Source: Cytophagaceae bacterium (GTDB taxonomy: Bacteria > Bacteroidota > Bacteroidia > Cytophagales > Cyclobacteriaceae). From it: a stretch of 64,000 nt of DNA. Below the pieces are notes generated by a model, which had not been told where the DNA came from, did no database searches, and saw only the letters and a program-made list of their open reading frames with translations. Where the stretch lies: contig CP030886.1 in the NCBI GenBank assembly GCA_006969745.1, forward strand, positions 1,076,001 to 1,140,000, given 5' to 3'. A program made the position numbers and the translations under genes. Positions 17,598-26,552 of the stretch are shown piece after piece. Position 1 is the first letter of the stretch. Each line of letters opens with the position of its first letter.

Positions 17598-18215
17598 TTT
17601 AACAGGTTTACTTACAAACTTATTGCCAGCAATTACAAACCTCCAGGGTTTTAATGCATCTTCTTCGGCATATTCTACACCTATTCTTGTATCGATTAAA
17701 ATTTCAATTGTCTCCGACTCACTTCGTTCCATTATCCAAATTTTATCATCACACAAATCTTCTCCGGACATTGACACGTGAATTCCCAAAGCCTGAGACA
17801 GAGTGCCGGGTCCGGACGAAAGCTTTCCTTTGGTGAAATTTCTACGCTCATTCATGGTATCTATCCCTTGCATTGGCTCTAAAGCTCTAATGAGTACTGC
17901 ATCGGCCATTCCTTCAACATTGGTTACTACATTGAATAAATGATGAATGCCATAGCATAAGTAGACATATGCAGTGCCTCCATCACCATACATGATCTCT
18001 GTTCTGGGGGTGCGCTTACCATTTGCGTGACATGCTTTATCGCCTCTACCGCAATATGCTTCAGTCTCTACAATTTTTCCTGCCGTTAAATGGCCGTCCA
18101 CTCGGGTTACAAGCACTTTTCCCAACAAATCCTTTGCTATTTGCACGACATCTCCCCTTTGATAAAACGATCTTGGGAGTTTTTCGTAAACGGATGTATT
18201 AATTTCGAAAACCAT
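17580..18215 (-). CDS. DNA-3-methyladenine glycosylase (AAG/MPG family)
   Basis: 211 aa base-excision-repair enzyme that removes alkylated purines. Family landmarks: FYQRGDVVQIAKDLLGKVLV at the N-terminus, KIVETEAYCGRGDKACHA with the catalytic Glu, TEIMYGDGGTAYVYLCYGIHHLFNVV, the AVLIRALEP segment, and SSGPGTLSQALGI. All expected active-site residues are present. Starts 14 bp from the divergent DUF2911 gene. The terminator of the putative small RNA overlaps its stop codon. Confidence 0.93.
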   Translation of the reverse strand: MVFEINTSVYEKLPRSFYQRGDVVQIAKDLLGKVLVTRVDGHLTAGKIVETEAYCGRGDKACHANGKRTPRTEIMYGDGGTAYVYLCYGIHHLFNVVTNVEGMADAVLIRALEPMQGIDTMNERRNFTKGKLSSGPGTLSQALGIHVSMSGEDLCDDKIWIMERSESETIEILIDTRIGVEYAEEDALKPWRFVIAGNKFVSKPVKQKKSG

Positions 18216-18229
18216 AAAAACCTTAAACT

Positions 18230-19093
18230 ATGAAAAGAATTACAAATCTAATCGCACTATGCGTGTTAGTTACTTTTGGTGCAACAGCACAAATCAACAC
18301 TCCTCAGCCAAGCCCTGCAGGATCAGTAAGCTCAACTGTTGGACTTACAGAGATCAGCATTGATTATTTCCGCCCAGGTAAGAAAGGGAGAGATATTTTT
18401 GGTAGCGGAGATAACTACCTACAGCAATATGGCGAGGTATGGAGAACCGGAGCAAACGCTGGGACTATCATTAACTTCAGCACAGATGTGAAAATTGGAG
18501 GACAGGATGTGCCTGCTGGTAAATACCAAATTGTATCTATCCCTGGCGCTGATGAGTGGCAAGTAATGTTTCATAAAGAAATGATTGGCGGAAACATGGG
18601 CAACTACAAGGCTGAAAATGATGCAGCTAAAGTGACTGTAAAGACTATGAAGCTGAACAATACTATTGAGCGCATGACTTTCCAGATTTCTGATATTTCT
18701 GCTGACAATACTTCAGCTAACATTCACTTTGCATGGGACAATGTTTCGTTCAAAGTTCCTGTAGCTGTGAATTTTCATGAGACAGTAATGAAAGACATTG
18801 CTTCTAAAACTCAGGTGAACCCTCAGAACTATGTAGCTGCTGCAAACTATTACCTAAACGCCGGTGAAAACTTGGAGCAGGCTTTGGAGTGGATGAATAA
18901 ATATCTCTCAATGGGAGAAAATTCAGGGCAGTTTTGGCACGTACATACCAAAGCTCAAATTCTTGCTAAAATGGGCAACAAGAAAGAGGCGATAGCAACA
19001 GCTAAAGATTCAATGGAGAAAGCAAAGAACTTTGCTCAGGGAGACTTTGGTTACATCAAAAGAAACGAAGATTTGATTGCTTCTATGAAGTAA
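18230..19093 (+). CDS. Secreted DUF2911 protein
   Basis: 287 aa with signal peptide (ITNLIALCVLVTFGATAQ). The DUF2911 domain covers about residues 25-175: QPSPAGSVSSTVGLTEISIDY, YGEVWRTGANAGTIINFSTDV, PAGKYQIVSIPG. After that come helical repeats resembling TPRs (NYYLNAGENLEQALEWMNKYLS; HTKAQILAKMGNKKEAIATA). The family is abundant in Bacteroidota and of unknown function. A bidirectional terminator follows. Confidence 0.88.
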   Translation: MKRITNLIALCVLVTFGATAQINTPQPSPAGSVSSTVGLTEISIDYFRPGKKGRDIFGSGDNYLQQYGEVWRTGANAGTIINFSTDVKIGGQDVPAGKYQIVSIPGADEWQVMFHKEMIGGNMGNYKAENDAAKVTVKTMKLNNTIERMTFQISDISADNTSANIHFAWDNVSFKVPVAVNFHETVMKDIASKTQVNPQNYVAAANYYLNAGENLEQALEWMNKYLSMGENSGQFWHVHTKAQILAKMGNKKEAIATAKDSMEKAKNFAQGDFGYIKRNEDLIASMK

Positions 19094-19112
19094 TCTTTTC
19101 TGTGTGAAAATT

Positions 19113-19143
19113 TAAAGCGTGAGCGATGCTCACGCTTTTTTTA
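19113..19143. terminator. Bidirectional intrinsic terminator
   Basis: AAAGCGTGAGC, a GAT loop and GCTCACGCTTTTTTT form an 11-bp perfect hairpin flanked by A-run and T-run, suited to end both the plus-strand DUF2911 gene and the minus-strand symporter operon. Confidence 0.85.
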
Positions 19144-20847
19144 TGCCTTATTGCCGCTTAGCTTGGATAGCTGCTGCAAGATCATACTTAAGATTATTGT
19201 CCCACCACAACCGATGAGGTTGTACCATAGGTAGCTCAAGGAGAAGATTCCCGCCTCCGTCATGAAGTGAATGATGATGACGCTTGTTTGGGCTATGATA
19301 GCAGCGATAAATACAGGATTACCTTTAATCCATTTGAAGAAGAATGCTACCAGGAATATTCCCAGCACCGTGCCGTAAAATATGGAGCCTACAATATTTA
19401 CAGCTTCAATTAGATTCTCTGAATTTTTAGCCAGAATAGCGAAGAGAATAGCCAAAACACCCCAACCCAAAGTCATGAGTTTCGAAGTATTTAAATAATG
19501 ATGGTCTGATGCTCCCTTGTTTATGGCTCTTTTATAAAAATCAACTGATGTGGTAGAAGCAAGCGCATTCAACTCAGAGGATGTGGAAGACATTGCAGCA
19601 GAAAAAATTACCGCAATTAACAGGCCGATTAAGCCATGCGGAAGATAGGTAATGATGAACGTAAGAAATACATAGTCCGAGTCTTTGGTCTCCAGGGTAT
19701 TGTCCGCTTTCAAAATTACCTCTTTTGCCTTCTGCCGAAGCTCTACAGATTTTGCGTCAGCCACTTTTAGTTGCTCCACAAACGCTGACCTTTCTGCATC
19801 AGAAATGGATTCGTTTGTCAAGGCTTGCGCAGCGAGTTTTCTTTCTTCTAATGCTCCTGAGTATTCATCATTGATTGTTTGGAATTCACCTGCATAGGCT
19901 GAATTTTCAACAATATCGACAGAAGCTTCTTTAAAATGAATTGGTGGATTATAGAATATGAAAAATACGTACACCATCACTCCCACGAAGAGGATGAAAA
20001 ACTGCATCGGGATTTTCAATATGGCGTTAAACATCAAACCCATTCTACTCTCAGCTGCACTAGAGCCGCCAAGGTATCGTTGCACTTGTGACTGATCAGT
20101 CCCGAAATAGGAAAGTTGAAGAAAGAAGCCTCCGGCCAATCCGGACCAAATAGTATATCGTTCCCCGGCGTCCATACTGAAATTAACAGCCTCCAGCTTA
20201 CCTAAACTACCTGCGATCTCTAAGGCTCCACCAAAAGAAGTGTGATCACCGATGTAACCAAGCGTCACAAAGAATGCTGCAAACATACCAGCCATAATGA
20301 CTGCCATTTGTTGCTTCTGAGTAATTGAAACAGCTTTGGTGCCACCGGAAACAGTGTATATAATTACTAGAATTCCAGTGCCAAGAATTGTGGCTGTAAG
20401 ATTCCAGTGAAGAATAGATGAAATGATAATTGCCGGGGCATATATTGTAATACCTGCAGCAAGTCCACGCTGGACCAAGAAAAGTGAGGCACCTAAGTAG
20501 CGAGTCTTTAGGTCAAATCTCTTTTCCAGGAATTCATATGCAGTATAGACTTTCAGACGGTAAAATATGGGTATAAATACTGCCGAAACCACAATCAAAG
20601 CTATGGGTAAACCAAAGTAATTTTGAACAAATCCCATCCCACTTTCATAGGCCTGACCTGGAGTAGATATAAATGTGATTGCACTTGCCTGGGTGGCCAT
20701 GACAGATAATCCAATAGTGCCCCATTTCATGGAGTGCCCTCCTAGCAAATAGCCTTCTATGTCTTTTTGTCCTCTTGTCTTGTAAACGCCGTATGCCACA
20801 ATGAAGAGTAGTGTGCCGAAAAGCACAATCAAGTCAAGGTTGTTCAT
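19141..20847 (-). CDS. Sodium:solute symporter (SSS family)
   Basis: 568 aa inner-membrane Na+-coupled transporter with about 13 TM helices. SSS signatures: GGHSMKWGTIGLSVMATQASAITFISTPGQAY near residue 40, YTVSGGTKAVSITQKQQ, YFGTDQSQVQRYL, and LLIAVIFSAAMSSTSSELNALASTT. A soluble acidic/basic coil of about 65 residues (roughly residues 320-385, containing EERKLAAQALTNES and LRQKAKEVILK) interrupts the membrane core. It is the last gene of a unit with the PIG-L deacetylase and the 44-aa membrane peptide, so the substrate may be a sugar or amino sugar released by the deacetylase. Substrate not predictable from sequence. Confidence 0.9.
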   Translation of the reverse strand: MNNLDLIVLFGTLLFIVAYGVYKTRGQKDIEGYLLGGHSMKWGTIGLSVMATQASAITFISTPGQAYESGMGFVQNYFGLPIALIVVSAVFIPIFYRLKVYTAYEFLEKRFDLKTRYLGASLFLVQRGLAAGITIYAPAIIISSILHWNLTATILGTGILVIIYTVSGGTKAVSITQKQQMAVIMAGMFAAFFVTLGYIGDHTSFGGALEIAGSLGKLEAVNFSMDAGERYTIWSGLAGGFFLQLSYFGTDQSQVQRYLGGSSAAESRMGLMFNAILKIPMQFFILFVGVMVYVFFIFYNPPIHFKEASVDIVENSAYAGEFQTINDEYSGALEERKLAAQALTNESISDAERSAFVEQLKVADAKSVELRQKAKEVILKADNTLETKDSDYVFLTFIITYLPHGLIGLLIAVIFSAAMSSTSSELNALASTTSVDFYKRAINKGASDHHYLNTSKLMTLGWGVLAILFAILAKNSENLIEAVNIVGSIFYGTVLGIFLVAFFFKWIKGNPVFIAAIIAQTSVIIIHFMTEAGIFSLSYLWYNLIGCGGTIILSMILQQLSKLSGNKA

Positions 20848-20851
20848 TTAA

Positions 20852-20986
20852 TTAGTATGTTGAGCTAAAGAAGTGAAATAATGTGATGAGTACGGCCAAC
20901 CAGGCTGCAACAAAAATGTAGAGGAATCGCCACTTTTTGAATAATGGTGGCTTGTCTATGTTTCTTTCAGAAATCAGTTCTGTCAT
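20852..20986 (-). CDS. 44-aa single-span membrane peptide between PIG-L and symporter genes
   Basis: Short gene below usual length cut-offs. ATG at 20986 overlaps the PIG-L stop by 4 bp (ATGA), and its TAA ends 4 bp before the symporter ATG. The peptide starts MTELISERNIDKPPLFKKWR and then has one hydrophobic helix rich in aromatic residues (FLYIFVAAWLAVLITLFHFF). The position and exact packing argue that it is translated. Small accessory subunits are known for some SSS transporters (for example DUF4212 and YhdT/PanF partners), so a symporter small subunit is a reasonable inference, not shown. Confidence 0.7.
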   Translation of the reverse strand: MTELISERNIDKPPLFKKWRFLYIFVAAWLAVLITLFHFFSSTY

Positions 20987-23451
20987 TTACCTAATGATAT
21001 CATGTTTACAAAAATCCTATACGCACCGGGCACTCCGGCTGGCAGCTCTCTAAACCAGCTATATCCTGAATACACATAATACCCCTCTCCATATTTGGCG
21101 ACGAGTAAGCCCCCTGTTTTTGGACTCTCACCCGGATCATTACTTTTCAATATTGGCGTGAATTCTTCGCCCCATTCATTGGGAAAGTACAGACCTCTTT
21201 CTTGAACCCAGCCTTCAAAATCTTTGTCGGTGATGCGGTTGGGGCCATTCATAACCGGATGATCGAAACCGATTATTTCAACGGGTGCTTGCTCCACCGC
21301 CACTCTATCTCTCGAAAGTTTCAGATTATATGGGGCAATTTCTTGTGTGACAAGTCTATGACTGGTATTGTATTGAATGATCAAATTGCCGCCATTTTTC
21401 ACATAGTCGAACAATTCTACATTTTTATAAGAAAGCCATCCTACGGTGTTGAACGCTCGTATCCCAAGTATTACCGCGTCGTATTGCTTCAGATTACCTG
21501 CTGTAACGTCATCTTTTTCTAATGTTGTTACCTCGTATCCGATTTGTTCCAGGTTCTGCGGTATTGCATCTCCTGCTCCTTCGATATATCCCACTCTATT
21601 ACCTTTCTTTTCAAGGTTTAACCTCACCACTTTTACTTCAGCTTCAGGATAAAGCGTCTGCTTCGGCAAATGATCATAATCAATAACGGAAAGTCCTTTA
21701 TTATATGTTTGTCCATCTACCGATGCGGAAACGGAAACTATTCCCTCTGATGCTCCTTCTGGTGGTGTAATACTGAATGTAAACACCTCTTCTTCCCTTC
21801 TCTGAGATAAATCAAACGAATAGTTTGAAGGGCTTACTACCCAACCATCCGGCGCATTTAGCGAGATGCTACCAGAGCAACTTCTTTTACCCGCAATCAC
21901 TCTCACTTCTACTGATTTGGAAGCATTGTCTCCAAACACAAGGACTCCTCCTGAGATATTTGCCATCACCGGTGGTCCGATGGTGATCGGTTCAGTAACT
22001 TCTCCATCTACAGGATCAGTCCTTTTGAATACTACCGGCACATCTAATGTAATGGGTGTGCCGCTTAGCGACAGCTTTACGGTGCTTACGATAGCAGGGG
22101 CATTTTCTGGATTACCTATCAACTGCTGATCTTCAACGGAATACATACCCAGTGAACCTTGCTCTCTAAGCCAATACGGATGTGAATATTTTGTGCCGCC
22201 TGGGATGACAAAATTCATCTCAGAATTGAATCGCTTGTTGTTGAGCAGAGGTGCTTTAAATGATATTGGGTTCACCCAGTTTTTAAACTTTACCTCCTCG
22301 ATTTGCATCTCCACATTACTCCGATTTATAACTTCCAGTGCCATGGTAATAGAATCACCGATGGTGTAGCTGGGCTCATTTGCTCTGAGTGAGATATATA
22401 ACCCCGAAGCTGCGACGATCAATTCATCAATTTCTTTTTTCTTGATCTCTTTCCAAAAGTCATCGCCTATCTTATCGAGTGCATTTCTGGCCCCCATAAG
22501 TGGAGCTATAATTTTTGAAGGATCCGTCTCGTCATATGCATCGATAGCTTTATTCACATAGAAGGCTACCTCTTTAGATCCTTTCACTCGATCCCAGGAA
22601 GTATCAATGTTCTCAAATACTCCCTTCCCTTCTGAACCGCCCCATTGTTGGAGGTATTCTATTTGATCTCCTCGAGAACCCGAGGAGCCAAAACCCTGAC
22701 TTTTGTGCATACTTCTGCTTCGTGCAGCAATTTCTGTATAGGACTCTCCCAGCATCGGATTGTAGCCGCCTACATTTAGCTTAACTAACTTGGTTGTATC
22801 CTGATCTGAATTTCTAAACCACCACCATCCGGTATTCCAAAATATTTTGCTTGGCTGCCATGCATCTACATAACTAAGCTGCTCGGGGTAGGCATTCTTA
22901 TCTCCACTCAGTTCAAATGCTTCTCTAGCTAAAATTGCACTTGCAGTGTGATGGCCATGGGATCTACCTGTATCGCTAAATCTTGTTATAATCACATCAG
23001 GTCTGAATTTTCTGAAAGCCCATACAAAATCTGCCAGTACTTTTTCACGATCCCATATATTGAATGTTTCATCAGGGTTTTTAGAATATCCAAAATCATT
23101 TGCTCTTGAGAAAAATTGCTGACCACCATCAGTTCTTCTGGCTGCCAAAAGCTCTTGTGTTCTAATCAAACCTAATTCTTCCCTAATCTCCGGACCTATT
23201 AAGTTTTGTCCACCATCACCACGAGTGGCTGATAGATAAGCGGTACGCATCAATTCTCCATTGGCATAATATGAAATTAGCCGAGTATTTTCATCATCTG
23301 GATGAGCAGCTACATAAAGGACAGAACCTAATTTGTTTAGTTTTTCAAGCTTTTGACGAATCTCGCCGGGTCTGTATTTCTGAAATTCTTGAGCACACAG
23401 ATTTAGTGATAGAGCTAAAATTAAACAGCTCACAAATACATGGGTTTTCAT
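20983..23451 (-). CDS. Secreted PIG-L (LmbE-like) deacetylase, large form
   Basis: 822 aa from the ATG at 23451. Signal peptide (residues 1-20, ending LNLCAQ), then the PIG-L/LmbE zinc deacetylase domain: VAAHPDDENTRL at about residue 48-59 (H-P-D-D), TRGDGGQNLIG, RTQELLAARRTDGG, and the late zinc His in SDTGRSHGHHTASAILA. The second half has NEW3/Ig-like strands and, near the C-terminus, a class-I amidotransferase-like (ThuA-type) Rossmann segment (YDAVILGIRAFNTVGWL; YVKNGGNLIIQYN). Such enzymes remove N-acetyl groups from sugars. An open frame continues upstream to 23547 but would bury the signal peptide. Confidence 0.88.
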   Translation of the reverse strand: MKTHVFVSCLILALSLNLCAQEFQKYRPGEIRQKLEKLNKLGSVLYVAAHPDDENTRLISYYANGELMRTAYLSATRGDGGQNLIGPEIREELGLIRTQELLAARRTDGGQQFFSRANDFGYSKNPDETFNIWDREKVLADFVWAFRKFRPDVIITRFSDTGRSHGHHTASAILAREAFELSGDKNAYPEQLSYVDAWQPSKIFWNTGWWWFRNSDQDTTKLVKLNVGGYNPMLGESYTEIAARSRSMHKSQGFGSSGSRGDQIEYLQQWGGSEGKGVFENIDTSWDRVKGSKEVAFYVNKAIDAYDETDPSKIIAPLMGARNALDKIGDDFWKEIKKKEIDELIVAASGLYISLRANEPSYTIGDSITMALEVINRSNVEMQIEEVKFKNWVNPISFKAPLLNNKRFNSEMNFVIPGGTKYSHPYWLREQGSLGMYSVEDQQLIGNPENAPAIVSTVKLSLSGTPITLDVPVVFKRTDPVDGEVTEPITIGPPVMANISGGVLVFGDNASKSVEVRVIAGKRSCSGSISLNAPDGWVVSPSNYSFDLSQRREEEVFTFSITPPEGASEGIVSVSASVDGQTYNKGLSVIDYDHLPKQTLYPEAEVKVVRLNLEKKGNRVGYIEGAGDAIPQNLEQIGYEVTTLEKDDVTAGNLKQYDAVILGIRAFNTVGWLSYKNVELFDYVKNGGNLIIQYNTSHRLVTQEIAPYNLKLSRDRVAVEQAPVEIIGFDHPVMNGPNRITDKDFEGWVQERGLYFPNEWGEEFTPILKSNDPGESPKTGGLLVAKYGEGYYVYSGYSWFRELPAGVPGAYRIFVNMISLGK

Positions 23452-23585
23452 TAGAGAGGTTTTCGTTGCGTTTTTGTTACGAGATAAAAGCCGGAAAGTT
23501 ATACGAATTGTATGAGCGGTAGGAAAATGTTTCATCTCCCCCTTCATAAATTTTCTCTAGATTTAGATTTCAAACACCTAACCTA

Positions 23586-24746
23586 TTGAAAGTCCTTAAA
23601 AATGTGCCGAGTCACTATGCTGGAAGTGACACTGAGAGCATTGCATCTGTGCTAAACACGGGTTACTTGCTGCTTCCATTTTTCCTTGCAATCATTCTTA
23701 TTCGACAACTTATCGAAGGTGATTTTGACATTATGATTGTTGTCGGTGCTTGCCTCGTCTTTAGTCTGTTGGCCAGGGATCAATTCAGAAAAGGTAGATT
23801 AAGGCAGTCTGTTGTTTCGGTAGTGATATTTTTTAATATCGCATTAACTCTGGCATGCACTTTTGGCAATGGTATTAATGACATTGGCATCATTGGTTAT
23901 CCAATAATTATTGGATTTTCAGGAATCATTTTGGATCAAAAAAAACTTGCCTTTGCAGCTTCTTTGAGTATCATAGGAGTGGTGTGGCTCGTCTTTGGAC
24001 AACTGCAGGGCCTTTTTAATCCTTTACCACCTTCACAAGGAAGTCCGGGAGATTTCATGGTTACAGCTCTACTTGTAATACTTGGCGGGGTGGTTGCTTT
24101 TAGTCTCACGAGTAATATGAAGCAATCATTAAAGAACGTGGAGAGGGAAATATCGAAAAGCAAGAAAGACGCTGAAAATCTTAAAAAACGGACAGATGAG
24201 AAGTTAGAAATTATCGAAGAAATTCATCGTACAGTAATAAATAGCCTTCACCAGATCCAGGAACTTATTGACCACAAGCAGGGTGACATTAATGAATTGA
24301 ATCCAGTTTATGACAGCCTCAAAAGGAAAGTAATGGTAATAGAGGCAGCTCATGAAATTCTTTTATCCGCTCAAGCCCCAATAAATCTGGATATTAGAGA
24401 ATTAACCATAAGGCTTCTTGAGAGAATTGAGGAAAGTTTGACAACTTCCACCTTTCACATTGATGCTGGGAATACCACTCATATTGTGCCGCTGGACCTG
24501 GCTATAAATTATGGTATATGCCTGATCGAGCTCATTCATGAAGTAGACAATACCGATAATGAAATGCTAAGTGTTAAGCTATCTATCAGTGAAAATGTGA
24601 TCAGCTTAAGACTATCAGGTTTTAGTTTGGACCAATTTGAAAAACAAGGAATTGTAATTGACTTGCTGACCAAACAATTGAAAGGTTCCTTAATAAGGTC
24701 ATCCACAGAATTTAGTCTTTCATTTAAATATCTAACTGAATCATGA
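23586..24746 (+). CDS. Membrane protein with degenerate HisKA_2-type kinase module (first of tandem pair)
   Basis: 386 aa, TTG start at 23586 (a GTG at residue 7 is possible). Five or six TM helices to about residue 180 (LLPFFLAIILIRQL ... NDIGIIGYPIIIGFSG ... FMVTALLVILGGVVAFSL), a coiled coil, then the remnant of a HisKA_2 dimerisation helix reading EIHRTVINSLHQIQELI where active members read HHRVKNNL-like; the phosphoacceptor His is replaced. The following ATPase-like region keeps strand pattern (NYGICLIELIHEV) but no G-boxes. Same layout and partial identity with the next gene, which it overlaps by 4 bp. Probably a pseudokinase or phosphatase-like sensor. Confidence 0.75.
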   Translation: MKVLKNVPSHYAGSDTESIASVLNTGYLLLPFFLAIILIRQLIEGDFDIMIVVGACLVFSLLARDQFRKGRLRQSVVSVVIFFNIALTLACTFGNGINDIGIIGYPIIIGFSGIILDQKKLAFAASLSIIGVVWLVFGQLQGLFNPLPPSQGSPGDFMVTALLVILGGVVAFSLTSNMKQSLKNVEREISKSKKDAENLKKRTDEKLEIIEEIHRTVINSLHQIQELIDHKQGDINELNPVYDSLKRKVMVIEAAHEILLSAQAPINLDIRELTIRLLERIEESLTTSTFHIDAGNTTHIVPLDLAINYGICLIELIHEVDNTDNEMLSVKLSISENVISLRLSGFSLDQFEKQGIVIDLLTKQLKGSLIRSSTEFSLSFKYLTES

Positions 24747-25894
24747 AGTCGTCTTGGTTGCCATATGATGCATCCTTGGATGACAATACCAGAAAGGGTG
24801 TTGCAAACTTGATGCGAACCTTTCTGTACATCATTCCGATTCTGGCTATTTTCCTTGCCACGATAGACTTTATCTATGGATTTACAAGTATTGCATTAAC
24901 CACCCTTTCTGTTCCTATCTTTTGTGCCGCCTCCCTTTACTTTTTAAATAAGGGACAAATAAATGTGTCGATGATTATCATCACGGCCATTATGATAGTT
25001 GCCACGAGCATTATTTGCTTTATAGGCGGAGGCATTCACGAAATCGGAATAATTATATTTCCCGTCATTGTATTTTTCTCAAGCCTGGTAATGAATATCA
25101 GAGGAGTAGTTATAACTACTTCAATAGTGGTGGTTTGCCTGGCACTTATTGTTTTGGAAGAACATCTCAATATCTTTCCAGGTAATGAACCGGTAGCAAG
25201 TCTGGTAAATCTAACTATATGCCTTACAGTCTTGATTTTACATACTTTTATCACATTTAGTTTTACAAGCATTACAAAAAACAATCTGCTGAGGATAAGG
25301 CAGGAATTACATAACCAGGAACAATACAAAGAAGGAATTACCCAAAATCTAGATGAAAAAACAGAGCTTCTCAGGCTTGTACATCATCGGGTAAAAAACA
25401 ATCTTCTATTAATTAATAGCTTGATAGAACTTGAGGCATATGGAAAGCCGGAAGTAAAATTGGAGTTTAAAGAAATCACAGATAGCATCCATACAATTGC
25501 TCGTGCACATGACCCGCTTTACCACACCGATGACTACAAGCAAGTTTCAATACGACCTTACCTGGAAAAAATGATAGCTTCTTTCATTCAATCCAGAAGT
25601 ATTAAAGCAATGGAATTGCAGTTGTCGGATTTTTTAATTTATCACCAGAAAGCCCTTTTACTCGGAATTATCCTCCAGAAAATTCTCTCCAGTATTCAAT
25701 CGTTGGAGTCTCATGAACTAAAAATCGAGATGGAAAAGATAGGGGAATCTTTCATTCTAAAAATTGTTGCACAAAATAAACAAGCTATTGAAGTGACAGA
25801 TACAGCGATGATTCAGTCATTGATACGCAAAATCGAAGGGCAACTGACAATGTCTAAAAAAAGCATTTCAATTTCGTTTTCAGCAACAGATTAG
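24743..25894 (+). CDS. Membrane HisKA_2 histidine kinase-like protein with degraded ATPase domain (second of tandem pair)
   Basis: 383 aa. TM bundle to about residue 175 (YIIPILAIFLATIDFIYG ... GGIHEIGIIIFPVIVFFSS ... LVNLTICLTVLILHTFI), coiled coil, then LVHHRVKNNLLLINSLIELEA, an intact HisKA_2 H-box. The ATPase part is degraded: the N-box position reads LGIILQKILSSIQS, and no DxGxG is found. So it may be phosphorylated in trans but should not autophosphorylate by the usual route. Clear paralogue of the upstream gene. The response regulator gene at 25901 is convergent and ends 6 bp away. Confidence 0.78.
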   Translation: MKSSWLPYDASLDDNTRKGVANLMRTFLYIIPILAIFLATIDFIYGFTSIALTTLSVPIFCAASLYFLNKGQINVSMIIITAIMIVATSIICFIGGGIHEIGIIIFPVIVFFSSLVMNIRGVVITTSIVVVCLALIVLEEHLNIFPGNEPVASLVNLTICLTVLILHTFITFSFTSITKNNLLRIRQELHNQEQYKEGITQNLDEKTELLRLVHHRVKNNLLLINSLIELEAYGKPEVKLEFKEITDSIHTIARAHDPLYHTDDYKQVSIRPYLEKMIASFIQSRSIKAMELQLSDFLIYHQKALLLGIILQKILSSIQSLESHELKIEMEKIGESFILKIVAQNKQAIEVTDTAMIQSLIRKIEGQLTMSKKSISISFSATD

Positions 25895-25900
25895 AATGAG

Positions 25901-26374
25901 TTAGCCAAGTTTGCTGAAATCTTTTACATCAGCATCTGTTTTGAGGATGCGCTGAAAGATGCCATTCAAATCGTCAAAATCCCATGGTTTGGTTACAAAA
26001 TCATGGATACCAAAATCTCCTATCGTTTCATATAGATCTGCCCTTTTTATAAATCCACTTAGGATCATACGCTTGATATTAGGCTTTGATGCAAACACGT
26101 CTTTCAATAATTCAACCCCTGACATATGAGGCATTCTATGATCAGTAACAATAAGATCAATTTTTTCTTTTTCGATGATTTCAAGCGCTTCGTGTGGTCC
26201 TAAAGCAGTATGAACATTATAAAGGCGTCTGAATGTAGACTTAAAACCGCGAAGGTTTGGCATCTCATCATCCACATAGAGTATGGTGTACTCCTTTTCT
26301 ACCTTATTTGCTTGCCGAGCAGCTCTTCTAGCCGCTCTGCGTTCTGCTCTTTCTTCAGCTGTTAGTGATTCCAT
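25901..26374 (-). CDS. Single-domain response regulator
   Basis: 157 aa. An Arg/Ala-rich basic N-terminal helix (EERAERRAARRAARQANK) precedes a receiver domain with acidic pair TILYVDDEMPN, phosphorylation Asp in LIVTDHRMPHMSG, the switch Ser in MILSGF and the conserved Lys in FVTKPWD. There is no output domain. The start at 26374 (MESLTAEERAER) is preferred over an upstream frame to 26404. It faces the tandem kinase-like genes tail to tail and could be their partner. Confidence 0.85.
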   Translation of the reverse strand: MESLTAEERAERRAARRAARQANKVEKEYTILYVDDEMPNLRGFKSTFRRLYNVHTALGPHEALEIIEKEKIDLIVTDHRMPHMSGVELLKDVFASKPNIKRMILSGFIKRADLYETIGDFGIHDFVTKPWDFDDLNGIFQRILKTDADVKDFSKLG

Positions 26375-26552
26375 AAGCACAAATCTTGATCTACAAAAAT
26401 ACACGAATTACCGAGGATCAGACATCTATTTTTGCTTAGGTAAAATACTTAATTGATGAAAAACTTTAAAATTTTCAGGCAGGAAAACTTCAATACACCA
26501 TCAATATGTTTGGAGTAATTAACTGTAGTCAAAGATTATCGTACCTATAAAA

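Noticed and set aside
23452..23547. 32-codon upstream extension of the PIG-L deacetylase
   Set aside because: The signal peptide begins at the ATG at 23451; the extension is polar and would bury it.
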